64,000 nt of DNA. Origin: Sediminibacterium sp. UBA657 (GTDB taxonomy: Bacteria; Bacteroidota; Bacteroidia; Chitinophagales; Chitinophagaceae). Below, piece after piece: positions 51,582 to 60,981 of this stretch; positions within the stretch are counted from its first letter, which is position 1, and every line of letters starts with the position of its first letter. A program made the position numbers and the translations under genes. The stretch spans positions 69,662-133,661 of the forward strand of contig DBOB01000002.1 in assembly GCA_002299885.1 (NCBI GenBank), in the 5' to 3' direction. The notes under the pieces were generated by a model. The model did no database searches. It saw only the letters and a program-made list of their open reading frames with translations, and was not told where the DNA came from.

Positions 51582-53093
51582 ATGGGCATGATTCTTTTTA
51601 TCCTTTATTGGTTGGGCTGGCATATAGGTATTTATACGATGTTGAGAAAAGCAGGCGTGCCTGCAAACAAAGCCATCATTCCTATTTACAATACTTGGGA
51701 AGTGGTTCAACTTTGTAAAATTCCAAAAATTTGGTTTTGGATACAACTTATTCCAATAGTGGGTCAATTTGTAAGCTTATGGATCACCATTTTATTTGTG
51801 ATGCATTTCAAAAGAGTCAACTTTATACATCATGCATTAACGGTGTTGGTGCCCTTTTTATATTTACCCTTTCTTGGATTGAATCAAAAAGAACAATGGT
51901 ATGGGGATGATGCATTAACACATTACCATAAACCAGCATCAAGAGAGTGGGTAGATGCAGGTGTGTTTGCAATTGTAGCAGCAACCTTGATAAGAACATT
52001 TTTATTTGAGGCCTATGTGATTCCAACAGAAAGTATGGAGAAGACTTTATTAGTGAATGATTTTTTATTCGTAGATAAAGTAACTTATGGTGCAAGAATT
52101 CCTCAAACGCCTTTATCATTTCCTTTTGTGCACAATACATTGCCAGGCGCACCAACAACCCCTTCCTATTTAAAATGGATTCAGTTAGATTACAAACGTT
52201 TCCCAAAATTAAGAGATGTGCAAAGGAACGATGTGGTTGTATTTAATTTTCCAGCAGGGGATACCATAATTAACTTACCAGAATTTGGGTCTAAGATACC
52301 TTACTATGATGTGTTAAGAAGTCCTCAATATAATAATGACAGAGCAAAATTACAGGCGGATTATCCAATTTTAGTGCACCCAATGGATAAGACAGATAAC
52401 TATATCAAAAGATGTGTTGGTATTCCAGGCGATATCATTGAAATTAAAAAAAGTCAATTATGGGTGAATGGAGCGCCAGCATTGGTAGCGCCTTTTATGC
52501 AGACAGAATATTTAGTAGAAACAGATGGTCGTCCACTTGCCGAAGATTTTATCCAAGACAGTTTAGGCATCAATATCAATGAAGCCACATCCGATTTTCA
52601 ATTTATAGAAGGCCAACCTAATACCTTTAAATTAAACCTCACTGCATCAGCTGCAGCAAGTTTAAAAAAATTACCGAATGTAAAATCTGTTGTATTATTT
52701 GAAGACCAAAATGTGGGCTATACTTTCCCAAATGATATAACTCATTTTCCATGGACAGCAGATAATTTTGGGCCAATACGAATTCCAAAAAAAGGGGATC
52801 AAATACAGTTGAATGATAGTACCATTGAATTATATAGAAGATTAATTGAAGGGTATGAGCATCAAAAAATAACCACACAAAATGGGCAATATTTTATCAA
52901 TGGTAAAGCAACGAATACATACACCATTCAAGAAAATTATTATTGGATGATGGGAGACAATCGCCATCGTAGCCAAGATAGTCGTTACTGGGGTTTTGTG
53001 CCAGAGACACATATTGTTGGTCGTGCAGCTTTGATTTGGTTTAGCTATAGTCAATCCATTAGATGGAATAGGCTCTTTAATTTGATAAAATAA
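51582..53093 (+). CDS. lepB: signal peptidase I, long Bacteroidota form
   Basis: 503 residues, versus 324 in E. coli. The first 110 residues form hydrophobic helices of the DUF5684 type (ILYWLGWHIGIYTMLRKAGVPANKAIIPIYNTW). The peptidase has Ser151 in IPTESMEKTL, box-C start DFLFVDKV, and the general-base Lys276 in DNYIKRCVGIPGD; MMGDNRHRSQDSRYWGFVPE near 462-480 is the C-terminal signature. Ser and Lys are 125 residues apart (55 in E. coli), with a further insertion after the Lys. It cuts signal peptides on the outer face of the inner membrane. Gap to cdd is 4 bp. Confidence 0.94.
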   Translation: MGMILFILYWLGWHIGIYTMLRKAGVPANKAIIPIYNTWEVVQLCKIPKIWFWIQLIPIVGQFVSLWITILFVMHFKRVNFIHHALTVLVPFLYLPFLGLNQKEQWYGDDALTHYHKPASREWVDAGVFAIVAATLIRTFLFEAYVIPTESMEKTLLVNDFLFVDKVTYGARIPQTPLSFPFVHNTLPGAPTTPSYLKWIQLDYKRFPKLRDVQRNDVVVFNFPAGDTIINLPEFGSKIPYYDVLRSPQYNNDRAKLQADYPILVHPMDKTDNYIKRCVGIPGDIIEIKKSQLWVNGAPALVAPFMQTEYLVETDGRPLAEDFIQDSLGININEATSDFQFIEGQPNTFKLNLTASAAASLKKLPNVKSVVLFEDQNVGYTFPNDITHFPWTADNFGPIRIPKKGDQIQLNDSTIELYRRLIEGYEHQKITTQNGQYFINGKATNTYTIQENYYWMMGDNRHRSQDSRYWGFVPETHIVGRAALIWFSYSQSIRWNRLFNLIK

Positions 53094-53097
53094 AAAC

Positions 53098-53583
53098 ATG
53101 CACAAAAAATTCGAATTCGAATACGAAGAATTGGATTCAAAAGAAGCTTTAGTAGCGGAAGACCTTGCTTTACTAAATGCTGCATTTCAAGCGGTGGAAA
53201 CAGCTTTTGCGCCCTACTCAAAGTTCAAAGTGGGTGCCGCTGCAAGATTATCAAATGGACAAATCATACTTGGGTCCAATCAAGAGAGTGCTAGTTATCC
53301 AGTTGGTATTTGTGCAGAACGAACCCTTTTAAATAGTATTGGAAGTCAATACCCAAATGAAACTATTCTAGCATTGGCCATTAGTTATATTCCAAATGGT
53401 GTTGCATCAGATCATCCATTGTCTCCTTGTGGGATGTGCAGACAATCTTTATTAGATTTCGAATTACGCTACAAGAGCCCAATTAAGCTTATTTTGGCTG
53501 GAAAAACAGGAAAGGTAATGTTGATACCTTCTGCGTCCAATATCCTACCATTTGGGTTTACAGGCTCAATTTTAGGCAAATAA
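53098..53583 (+). CDS. cdd: cytidine deaminase
   Basis: 161 residues, tetrameric short type. Zinc ligands Cys72 (CAERTLL, with catalytic Glu74), Cys111 and Cys114 (SPCGMCRQ). FAPYSKFKVGAAARLSNGQI near 37-56 is the substrate loop. It deaminates (deoxy)cytidine in pyrimidine salvage. It lies 4 bp after lepB and overlaps the convergent ogt gene by 12 bp. Confidence 0.95.
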   Translation: MHKKFEFEYEELDSKEALVAEDLALLNAAFQAVETAFAPYSKFKVGAAARLSNGQIILGSNQESASYPVGICAERTLLNSIGSQYPNETILALAISYIPNGVASDHPLSPCGMCRQSLLDFELRYKSPIKLILAGKTGKVMLIPSASNILPFGFTGSILGK

Positions 53584-54072
53584 GGTTTGAACACCAAGTC
53601 CAATTCTAAATTCATGTTGCAATAGCCATTTTTTTCTGGCCAATCCCCATGCATATCCCGTCAAGCTGCTATCTGAACCAATAATTCTATGGCAGGGTAC
53701 AATAATGGCAATCTTATTTTTACCATTAGCGGATGCCGCTGCTCTTATGACTTTAGTGTCACCTAGTTTTTTAGCAAGTTCTGCATAACTCATTGTCTTA
53801 GCATAAGGCACTTCATATAATTCTTTCCATACCTTTTGTTGGAAATCTGTTCCTGATTGATGAATAGGCACTGTAAATTGAGTTCTACTGCCATTGAAGT
53901 AATCTATTAATTCATCGATGCACTGGTGAATGACAGCAGGGCTATCAATTCCTTCATTGTTTGAAGTCGAGACTGAATCATCGATAAATGTGATCGCTTG
54001 AATGCAATCCGTATCAGCAACAATTTTAATTCGACCAATTGGACTGGTATAAATATGTTCGAATTGTTGCAT
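53572..54072 (-). CDS. ogt: methylated-DNA--protein-cysteine methyltransferase
   Basis: 166 residues. Suicide repair protein taking methyl from O6-methylguanine. The acceptor is Cys127 in IIVPCHRII; the helix-turn-helix with arginine finger covers about 95-115 (MSYAELAKKLGDTKVIRAAASANGKN), and GSDSSLTGYAWGLARKKWLL near 132-151 follows as usual. A short N-terminal ribonuclease-H-like domain precedes it. It starts 17 bp after the SirB1-like gene on the same strand. The last 12 bp overlap cdd. Confidence 0.94.
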   Translation of the reverse strand: MQQFEHIYTSPIGRIKIVADTDCIQAITFIDDSVSTSNNEGIDSPAVIHQCIDELIDYFNGSRTQFTVPIHQSGTDFQQKVWKELYEVPYAKTMSYAELAKKLGDTKVIRAAASANGKNKIAIIVPCHRIIGSDSSLTGYAWGLARKKWLLQHEFRIGLGVQTLFA

Positions 54073-54088
54073 GTTATTTTAATTGTAC

Positions 54089-54961
54089 CTAGTCTAATAT
54101 TTTTGCCAATTCGATTAAATCATCCTGTTTAAATTGGAGTGTTGGACTTTGAAAACATTTTGCAAATTCAAGAATCAATTTCTTAATGACTCTCTGGTTA
54201 GAAAGGCGCTTATAATAAACTGTTTTGGGTTCAATGTTATGTCTTAAAAAATATTGGTCCATATCTTTTTGCGAAAAAGGGTGACCAGAAGTGCCTTCTA
54301 CATAAAATTGAATAAATTCTTGAGGGTTAGGCACATTCTCATGCGGTTCCCAGTCTGCACTAAAATAAGCAAGGATGCATTGCTTTGGAATATTGATCCA
54401 TTCTGCATGTATTTCTAATTGTTGACATAATTCAGCATAGATCAAAGAATTGGCAAATGCATTTCCTGGTTTAGCTTGAAGTGGGGAGGATACTAAAAAA
54501 TCTTCTGGATTATCATAGCTAACCTCGACGCCTTTAATTTGGTAATAGCTAAATAAAATATTTCGAATGACGTTGGCTTGTTCTAAAGGTGTTAAATAAT
54601 TATTTAGTTCAAGCCAGGTATTGCGTCTAATTTTTTCTAGTTGATGTCTCAGCGGATCCAATGCCAATTCCGGGAACTGGTATTTAACCAAAATCAATGC
54701 ACCTTCAAAAAGTGAAGGCTTAGGCAAGGCAGACCAATCACTCAATTGTTGATGTATATCTTTGAGACGAAGCCTGTAAATCATTTTTTCGATGCGCTCC
54801 AATGTGGTTTCTTCTAAAGTATTTTCCCATAAATTTTCTAGGTCGGGAATGATCGGCGTGCCATAGTCCAATAACCTACTGGATATTGTACTAAATACTT
54901 CCTCATCTGGGTCGTCTATGAGGGTAAATAAGGCTTTTATTTCTTCGTTTTTTGGCAACAT
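54089..54961 (-). CDS. SirB1/transglutaminase-like family protein
   Basis: 290 residues from the ATG at 54961; a TTG 6 bases upstream is possible. The N-terminal 75 residues form a HEAT-like helical region (LFTLIDDPDEEVFSTISSRLLDYG). The middle (LDPLRHQLEKIRRNTWLELNNYLTP..QANVIRNILFSYY near 97-140) and SSPLQAKPGNAFANSLIYAELCQQLEIHAEWINIPKQCILAY resemble the transglutaminase-like core-2 domain of SirB1. The catalytic Cys expected in the family (GxPxxLxxLY) is not evident: Asn-Ser-Leu stands where it should be, so enzymatic activity is doubtful. Confidence 0.75.
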   Translation of the reverse strand: MLPKNEEIKALFTLIDDPDEEVFSTISSRLLDYGTPIIPDLENLWENTLEETTLERIEKMIYRLRLKDIHQQLSDWSALPKPSLFEGALILVKYQFPELALDPLRHQLEKIRRNTWLELNNYLTPLEQANVIRNILFSYYQIKGVEVSYDNPEDFLVSSPLQAKPGNAFANSLIYAELCQQLEIHAEWINIPKQCILAYFSADWEPHENVPNPQEFIQFYVEGTSGHPFSQKDMDQYFLRHNIEPKTVYYKRLSNQRVIKKLILEFAKCFQSPTLQFKQDDLIELAKILD

Positions 54962-55195
54962 GGGCAATAAGGGCTTGCTTTTTCTTATTCAAATTGACAA
55001 AAAAAATACTAAAAAAACGATTTTAGTTATACAACCATTGTGGATATAAAAAGTCTATAATTGATATACTTTTTAAAATGAATTTACGTTCGTTATTTTT
55101 AGCGATAGATACATAATTATGCATTATTTAGCATTTTTTAGGCTTATTTGAGCCATTTAAAGCGTACTTTGTGTATACTAAATTCTAACTAGTCT

Positions 55196-56293
55196 ATGCA
55201 AACTCAAACAGTGGCCGTCCCCAAATTCCCTGTAGTGCAAAAATCATTACATGCCGAATTAAAGAGGAGAGTGAACCAATACCTTGAAGAACATACCATC
55301 CGTGGTACAGGTAACTATAAATTATTTACAAAAGCGGTTATTTTAATTAGCTTATTCTTTATTACTTATATCCATTTGGTATTTTTTACACCTCCAACAG
55401 CCATTGCTATTGTGGAGTGTTTATTTTTTGGCGGCCTAATTGCAGCCATTGGATTTAATATCATGCATGATGGAAGCCATGGAAGTTTTAGTAAGTATGC
55501 CTGGTTAAATAAATTGGCGTCATCGTCTATCAGTATTCTTGGAGCAAGCCGTTTTATGTGGAGCATGAAGCACGTTACAATTCACCACACTTATACGAAT
55601 ATCGACGGCGTAGATGATGACATAGAAGTAGGTGTTTTAATGCGTATGGCGCCAACACAAAAACATTATATTTTACATCGTTTCCAACATCTTTATTTTA
55701 GTATTCTATATATGTTATTGTATGTGTTTTGGATTTTCTTTACTGACTATAATAAATACTTTAAGGGTAAAATCGGGTCTATTCCATTGAAAAAAATGTC
55801 CATAGCAGATCATTTTGAATTCTGGATTGTGAAAGTGTATCATGCAGCCATTTTTGTAGTGGTACCGATTGTGATGCTTGGATGGCAAGCATGGTTAGTT
55901 GGATTTATTGTAAGTACTTTTTTTGCAGGATTTATTTTAAGTATTGTATTTCAGTTAGCGCATACTGTGGAGCATACTGAATTTCCAATAGCTAATCAAC
56001 CAGAGAATAGAATGCCAGATGAGTTTGCAGCGCATCAAATTCAAACTACGGCAAATTTTGCGACAAAAAGTAAAATCATTTCTTGGTTAGTAGGCGGATT
56101 GAATTTTCAAATTGAACATCATTTGTTTCCAAAAATTTCACATGTGCATTATCCAGCAATTAGCAAGATAGTGAAAGAAGCATGTGCTGAATTTAAATTA
56201 AATTATATCGAATATCCAACGGTATTGGAAGCGGTTAAAGCCCATGTACAATTCTTAAAATCAATGGGTCAACCTACTCAGTCAATAGCTTAG
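55196..56293 (+). CDS. membrane fatty acid desaturase
   Basis: 365 residues with three histidine boxes that bind the di-iron centre: HDGSH (91-95), HVTIHH (126-131) and QIEHH (305-309). Four hydrophobic spans flank them. The QxxHH third box and N-terminus resemble linoleoyl-CoA/front-end-type desaturases more than the plain delta-9 type, but there is no fused cytochrome b5. It would introduce a double bond in membrane acyl chains using ferredoxin or similar. The 228-bp upstream gap is AT-rich without a clear promoter; a weak TACTTTG lies near 55166. Confidence 0.9.
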   Translation: MQTQTVAVPKFPVVQKSLHAELKRRVNQYLEEHTIRGTGNYKLFTKAVILISLFFITYIHLVFFTPPTAIAIVECLFFGGLIAAIGFNIMHDGSHGSFSKYAWLNKLASSSISILGASRFMWSMKHVTIHHTYTNIDGVDDDIEVGVLMRMAPTQKHYILHRFQHLYFSILYMLLYVFWIFFTDYNKYFKGKIGSIPLKKMSIADHFEFWIVKVYHAAIFVVVPIVMLGWQAWLVGFIVSTFFAGFILSIVFQLAHTVEHTEFPIANQPENRMPDEFAAHQIQTTANFATKSKIISWLVGGLNFQIEHHLFPKISHVHYPAISKIVKEACAEFKLNYIEYPTVLEAVKAHVQFLKSMGQPTQSIA

Positions 56294-56306
56294 TATTTTG
56301 TACTAT

Positions 56307-56341
56307 AAAAAAAAGAGCGCATCATTGATGCGCTCTTTTTT
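56307..56341. terminator. bidirectional terminator between desaturase and topA
   Basis: AGAGCGCATCA / TGATGCGCTCT stem with almost no loop, an A-run before and a T-run after, touching the topA stop codon. Confidence 0.93.
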
Positions 56342-58701
56342 TATGCCTTCTTCTTTCTTGCGGTTTTACGTGGAGGGTTCTTTTTTAGTTCTTCAATGAT
56401 CTCCTTAACTTCCTCAATCGTTAAGTCTTCTACTTTTTCTTGCTGCTCTTTGGTAAGCTTGAAATTACGTAAGCCTTGCTTGATGTATGGTCCATAAGGG
56501 CCTCTTAATAATTGGATTTTTTCTTTTTCAAACACTTTGATTGTGCGTTCGTCTTTTGCCTTGCGCTTTTCAGCAATCATTGGCGTCAATTCCTCAAGCG
56601 TAACTGTGTAAGGGTCCATCTCCTTGTTTAAGGAGTAGAACTTCATGCTATGCGCAGCATAAGGGCCAAATCGACCAATATTTACAGTAACTTCTTCTTC
56701 CTCAAATAAACCTAAGGTTCTCGGAAGCTTAAATAGTTCTAATGCTTCGTCAAAACTGATGGTTTCGATACTTTGAGAAGCTTTTAATTTTGCAAATCTT
56801 GGTTTTTCTTCCTCATCCTGGTGGCCAATTTGAACCATTGGACCATATCTTCCCATACGTGCAATCAATTTCTTACCACTCACTGGGTCAAATCCTAATT
56901 CACGCTCACCTTTAGCTCTTTCAGCTGTTTCTAATGTATGTTCAATGGTTTCATGGAAAGGTTGGTAGAAGTTCTCCAACATCTTACTCCATTTTAATTT
57001 ACCATCTGCAATTTCATCAAATTGGCCTTCAATTTTTGCAGTAAATCCAAAGTCCATTACTTTTTCAAAATGCAATTTCAAAAAGTCAGTCACGACTAAA
57101 CCTAGGTCGGTAGGAGATAATTTATTCTTCTCTGCTCCAGTGATTTCAGAAGCAGTTTCAGTTTTAATTTCATCTTTTGGATTTAGAGAAAGGATCTGAT
57201 AGATTCTTTTTATACCTTCTTTCTCTCTTTTTTCTACATAATTACGTTTCATGATAGTCGTAATAGTAGGGGCGTAGGTAGATGGTCTTCCAATCCCTAA
57301 TTCTTCTAGTTTTTTTACCAAACTAGCTTCGGTGAATCTAGATGCTGGACGGCTAAACCTCTCTAATCCAGTCATACTAATGAATTCAAGCACCTGGCCT
57401 TTTGCTAAAGGAGGTAATAAACTCTCATCACCTTCTCCTAATTCTGGTTCTTCATCCAAATCATCGTCATCTTTACCTTCTAAATACACTTTTAGAAAGC
57501 CATCAAATTTCATCACTTCACCACTAGCAGTCAAAGTTTCTTTATTGGTAGATATTTCTATTTTAGCAGTTGTTTTTTCAAACTGTGCATCACTCATTTG
57601 AGATGCGATTGTTCTTTTCCAAATCAATTCATATAAACGATTGGTATCTGCATCGTCTACTTTAGACTCATTCATGTATGAAGGACGAATGGCTTCGTGT
57701 GCTTCTTGTGCATTTTCATTTTTATTCTTGAACTTTCTTGGTTGATAATATTTTTCGCCAAAGCTTGAATTGATTTCCGATTTAATTGCATCAATTGCAG
57801 TTTCACTTAAGCTAATACTGTCTGTTCTCATGTAAGTGATCTTACCACTCTCATATAATTTTTGAGCAAGTAACATTGTTTTACTCACACTATAGCCTAA
57901 TTTTCTAGAAGCCTCTTGTTGAAGGGTAGAAGTGGTGAAAGGTGCGGATGGCGTACGTTTACCGTCTTTTACAGTGATGTCTTTGACAATATATTTTGCA
58001 CCTTTACATTCGTTTAAAAACTTTTCAGCAGCACCTGCAGTCGTTAATTTCTGAGGGCCTTCTGCTTTAAATTTGACTTTCTTTTTATTAATGTCTAAAG
58101 CAGAAAATAATGCCGATACTTTGAATACACTTTCAGGAATAAAGTGGTTGATCTCTCTTTCTCTTTCTGCAATCAATCGAACTGCAACACTTTGTACACG
58201 ACCGGCACTCAAACTTTTTTGCATGCCAATTTTACGCCATAACACTGGACTCAATTCAAATCCAACTATTCTATCTAAAATTCTTCTTGCTTGTTGTGCA
58301 TCTACCAAATCCATATTGATTAAACGAGGATTGGCAACCGCTTTTTTAATGGCTGGAGCAGTGATTTCATGGAATACAATACGCTTGGTTTTCTTTGGAT
58401 CCAATCCCAATACTTCGGCCAAATGCCAGCTGATACTTTCTCCTTCACGGTCCTCATCCGACGCAAGCCAGACTTCCTTTGCCTTCTTGGTCATGGATTT
58501 AAGTTCCTTAACCACTTTCTCTTTTTCACTAGGCACCATGTACTTTGGTGCAAAATGGTTTTTCATATCTATACCCATATCATTCTTCTCCAAATCTCTG
58601 ATATGGCCGTAACAGCTTCTAACTTCAAATTCATCGCCTAAAATCTTCTCTATCGTCTTTGCTTTTGCAGGCGACTCCACAATTAATAAGTTTTTTGACA
58701 T
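56341..58701 (-). CDS. topA: DNA topoisomerase I
   Basis: 786 residues, type IA. The Toprim domain is at the N-terminus (LLIVESPAKAKTIEKILG, ASDEDREGESISWHL near 80-94). Catalytic Tyr290 in TYMRTDS. The DNA-binding core includes GRPSTYAPTITTIMKRNYVEKR near 480-500. The C-terminus has repeated glycine-rich R/GPYG modules (RYGPMVQIG, RFGPYAAHS, GPYGPYIKQG) instead of the four-Cys zinc fingers of E. coli, and ends with a lysine-rich tail. It relaxes negative supercoils. Monocistronic on the minus strand. Confidence 0.96.
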   Translation of the reverse strand: MSKNLLIVESPAKAKTIEKILGDEFEVRSCYGHIRDLEKNDMGIDMKNHFAPKYMVPSEKEKVVKELKSMTKKAKEVWLASDEDREGESISWHLAEVLGLDPKKTKRIVFHEITAPAIKKAVANPRLINMDLVDAQQARRILDRIVGFELSPVLWRKIGMQKSLSAGRVQSVAVRLIAEREREINHFIPESVFKVSALFSALDINKKKVKFKAEGPQKLTTAGAAEKFLNECKGAKYIVKDITVKDGKRTPSAPFTTSTLQQEASRKLGYSVSKTMLLAQKLYESGKITYMRTDSISLSETAIDAIKSEINSSFGEKYYQPRKFKNKNENAQEAHEAIRPSYMNESKVDDADTNRLYELIWKRTIASQMSDAQFEKTTAKIEISTNKETLTASGEVMKFDGFLKVYLEGKDDDDLDEEPELGEGDESLLPPLAKGQVLEFISMTGLERFSRPASRFTEASLVKKLEELGIGRPSTYAPTITTIMKRNYVEKREKEGIKRIYQILSLNPKDEIKTETASEITGAEKNKLSPTDLGLVVTDFLKLHFEKVMDFGFTAKIEGQFDEIADGKLKWSKMLENFYQPFHETIEHTLETAERAKGERELGFDPVSGKKLIARMGRYGPMVQIGHQDEEEKPRFAKLKASQSIETISFDEALELFKLPRTLGLFEEEEVTVNIGRFGPYAAHSMKFYSLNKEMDPYTVTLEELTPMIAEKRKAKDERTIKVFEKEKIQLLRGPYGPYIKQGLRNFKLTKEQQEKVEDLTIEEVKEIIEELKKNPPRKTARKKKA

Positions 58702-58838
58702 AGCTCAAACCGCTCCTACGGGTTATTTATATATTGAAAATCAACTATTTATACGCTAAGATAAGCTAAGTTGTATGGCTACACTTATATTTATCTGTGA
58801 TGCAATATTATAGCTTTCGGCTAAAAAATAAAAATGAT

Positions 58839-59714
58839 CTACTTGGAAGGGGTCAAAAAAGCCATTATTTGATCCATTACATCGGCCGATTTGTATACTT
58901 TGTTATGTCCTAATCCATTGGTAATCATAAAATTGATATTGGATGGTGCATTTTCTTTAAATTCAATGATATCCTCAAACGGACAAACCATATCCTTTTC
59001 ATCATGAACCCAAAGTACTTGACCTTTATAGTTGGCTAAGGCCCTATCCGCAGCAAAATATTCAACTTTATGGTGTGTTTTGCTGCTAACGTCATTCAAG
59101 AAAGCCGCAATTGTGACTTCATTTAAATGCATCATCTTAAAAAAGTTGGTAAAAGTGGTGGTGGTTTTTGTGGCTGGGGCTATCAATACAAATTTTCTTG
59201 TATCCGCCTGATCCACTTGTTCTGCAATCATAGACAAAGTGAGTGCTCCAAGTGAATGACCTATAAAATGATGCACTGGGCCTGCTTGTTGCATGATTTG
59301 CTGAATGGCTTCTTGATACACCACAACATGAATATGTTTCCCTTCGCTTTGTCCATGTGCAGGGGCGTCAAAAGCGAGTACACGATATCCCATCTTAAGC
59401 AATGGTGTAATATAATGTTCAAATTTGTAGGCATAACTGGCATATCCATGTGCAATTAAAACGGTTTCATTATTGGGTTTGTTTGGTAACCATTCAAATC
59501 CATGAATCTTGGTCTGATCCGATAAAACCACAGATCGCTTTTTGGCATGGTGGAAAATAGCTGGTGCTTTTCGTTTTTTGTATTTAGGATAGGGGGTGCA
59601 AAAAAGGTCAAATGCCATCCTGCCAGCTGTTGCCGGCGCCAATTTACTAATGGTCTTGAATTTTGTCCTTAAATATTGAAGGTAAATTCTTTCAGAAAAG
59701 CCAACTGTAGCCAT
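58839..59714 (-). CDS. alpha/beta hydrolase
   Basis: 291 residues from the ATG at 59714. An in-frame TTG at 59735 lies in the -7 promoter box, so the longer version is rejected. Seen: VLIAHGYASYAYKFEHYI near 83-100, FDAPAHGQSEG near 115-125, the nucleophile Ser in FIGHSLGALTL near 153, an acid in VHDEKDMVCPFED near 237, and the His in GLGHNKVY near 268. It belongs to the serine aminopeptidase/monoacylglycerol lipase-like group; substrate unknown. Cytosolic, no signal peptide. Confidence 0.88.
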   Translation of the reverse strand: MATVGFSERIYLQYLRTKFKTISKLAPATAGRMAFDLFCTPYPKYKKRKAPAIFHHAKKRSVVLSDQTKIHGFEWLPNKPNNETVLIAHGYASYAYKFEHYITPLLKMGYRVLAFDAPAHGQSEGKHIHVVVYQEAIQQIMQQAGPVHHFIGHSLGALTLSMIAEQVDQADTRKFVLIAPATKTTTTFTNFFKMMHLNEVTIAAFLNDVSSKTHHKVEYFAADRALANYKGQVLWVHDEKDMVCPFEDIIEFKENAPSNINFMITNGLGHNKVYKSADVMDQIMAFLTPSK

Positions 59715-59732
59715 ATGCTTACTATTTGAACG

Positions 59733-59740
59733 CAAAGATA
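59733..59740 (-). promoter_or_regulatory. -7 element of the alpha/beta hydrolase gene
   Basis: TATCTTTG on the minus strand, exact TAnnTTTG match, 18 bp before the ATG at 59714. It overlaps the alternative TTG start. Confidence 0.6.
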
Positions 59741-59825
59741 GCCAACGCCATCTGCTCTAGCTTACTTTTTTTGTATTTCGACAAATAAAATGGGCAATGT
59801 ACTTTACCCATTGCTCCTTTAAAGC

Positions 59826-59833
59826 TATTTTTG
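59826..59833 (+). promoter_or_regulatory. -7 element of the fdx-iscX transcript
   Basis: TATTTTTG, exact TAnnTTTG match, 21 bases before the ferredoxin ATG. Confidence 0.55.
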
Positions 59834-59854
59834 CAAAAATAGTAACGACCATTT

Positions 59855-60190
59855 ATGTATTCATTAAAAATCAATTTCGAGCAAAAAGGGCTAGAAACAG
59901 TAACGCTTGAAAATGTTGCTGCTGATCAAAGTTTATTAGAAGTGCTTTTGGACGCAGGTATAGAATTACACCATAATTGTGGTGCAGTTTGTGCTTGTAG
60001 TACTTGTCATTTATATGTAAAAAAAGGCATGGAACATATTGCAGAATTGTCAGACAAGGAAGAAGATTTTATTGACCGTGCTGTAAGTCCAAGAATCGAG
60101 TCCAGACTTGGTTGTCAATGTGAATTGAAAGCAGGAAGCGGTGAAATCGAAGTGACTTTACCAGACCAAACACAATTTTTAGGAGAATAA
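59855..60190 (+). CDS. fdx: [2Fe-2S] ferredoxin, Isc type
   Basis: 111 residues. Cluster cysteines C42-x5-C48-x2-C51-x35-C87 have the same spacing and numbering as E. coli Fdx. A beta-grasp fold is expected. It supplies electrons for iron-sulfur cluster assembly. The next gene is iscX, 21 bp away, as at the end of the E. coli isc operon, but iscS, iscU and hscAB are absent here. Confidence 0.93.
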   Translation: MYSLKINFEQKGLETVTLENVAADQSLLEVLLDAGIELHHNCGAVCACSTCHLYVKKGMEHIAELSDKEEDFIDRAVSPRIESRLGCQCELKAGSGEIEVTLPDQTQFLGE

Positions 60191-60211
60191 TTAAAAAGAT
60201 ATATTAATAGT

Positions 60212-60454
60212 ATGAATCAATTTGAGCCACCCATTCACTGGAATGACCATGAAGACATTGCCCAAAAACTATATGAAAAGTTTGGGGATGACTTTACAGA
60301 ATCAAAAATTTATAGAGTTCGTTTCACTGATCTTTTAGAGTGGATTTTAACCCTGCCTCATTTTGAAGGTAAAAAGGAAGAGTCTAACGAAGGTCATTTG
60401 GAGATGATTCAAAGTGCTTGGGTATATGAATGGCGTGATAACCAAAAAAAATAA
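60212..60454 (+). CDS. iscX: Fe-S assembly protein IscX
   Basis: 80 residues (66 in E. coli). Seen: HWNDHEDIAQKLYEKFGD near 9-26, RFTDLLEWILTLPHFEG near 37-53, and EMIQSAWVYEWRD near 64-77, the conserved IscX blocks with a winged-helix acid patch. IscX binds IscS and iron and tunes cluster assembly. The gene is 21 bp after fdx and 5 bp before the KdsC-like gene. Confidence 0.92.
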   Translation: MNQFEPPIHWNDHEDIAQKLYEKFGDDFTESKIYRVRFTDLLEWILTLPHFEGKKEESNEGHLEMIQSAWVYEWRDNQKK

Positions 60455-60459
60455 TTCCT

Positions 60460-60975
60460 TTGCTAACTGCCTTAGAAAAAATAACTTGTTTTGTATTTGA
60501 TGTAGATGGTGTATTAACCAACGGTACATTAATTGTGATGCCTAATGGTTTGATGGTGAGAACGATGAATATCAAAGACGGTTATGCCATTCAATTAGCA
60601 ATTAAAAAAGGGTATAAGGTTTGGATTATTTCTGGAGGTTATTCCAAGGAAGTGCAAGAAAGATTAGAAAAGTTAGGGGTAGAAGAAGTGCACATGAAAG
60701 TAAAAGATAAGAAAGTACTTTTGGAACAACTATCAATATCAGAAGACGTGCCTTTAGAGAACATGTTGTATATGGGAGACGATATGCCTGATTTTGAGGC
60801 TATGGAGTTAGTTGGTATTGCAGCTTGTCCTGCAGATGCCTGTTTTGATATTAAAAATATTTCAAGTTATAAAGCCCTTGCCAAAGGCGGAGAAGGATGT
60901 GCAAGAGAGGTGATAGAAAAAGTGCTTAAATTAAATGGCCATTGGGATCTGGTGGACCATGTTCAAGCTAAATAA
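60460..60975 (+). CDS. KdsC-like HAD phosphatase
   Basis: 171 residues with a TTG start 5 bp after iscX. HAD motif 1 is DVDGVLTNG (nucleophile Asp14, Asp16), motif 2 IISGGYS near 60-66, Lys in motif 3 near 81, motif 4 YMGDDMPDFEAM near 106-117. Length and lack of a cap fit tetrameric KDO-8-phosphate phosphatase (KdsC), which makes KDO for LPS. Related YrbI-type enzymes act on other sialic-like sugars. The downstream UbiA gene starts 6 bp later, so the whole run from fdx is probably one transcript. Confidence 0.88.
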   Translation: MLTALEKITCFVFDVDGVLTNGTLIVMPNGLMVRTMNIKDGYAIQLAIKKGYKVWIISGGYSKEVQERLEKLGVEEVHMKVKDKKVLLEQLSISEDVPLENMLYMGDDMPDFEAMELVGIAACPADACFDIKNISSYKALAKGGEGCAREVIEKVLKLNGHWDLVDHVQAK

Positions 60976-60981
60976 TCCTCA

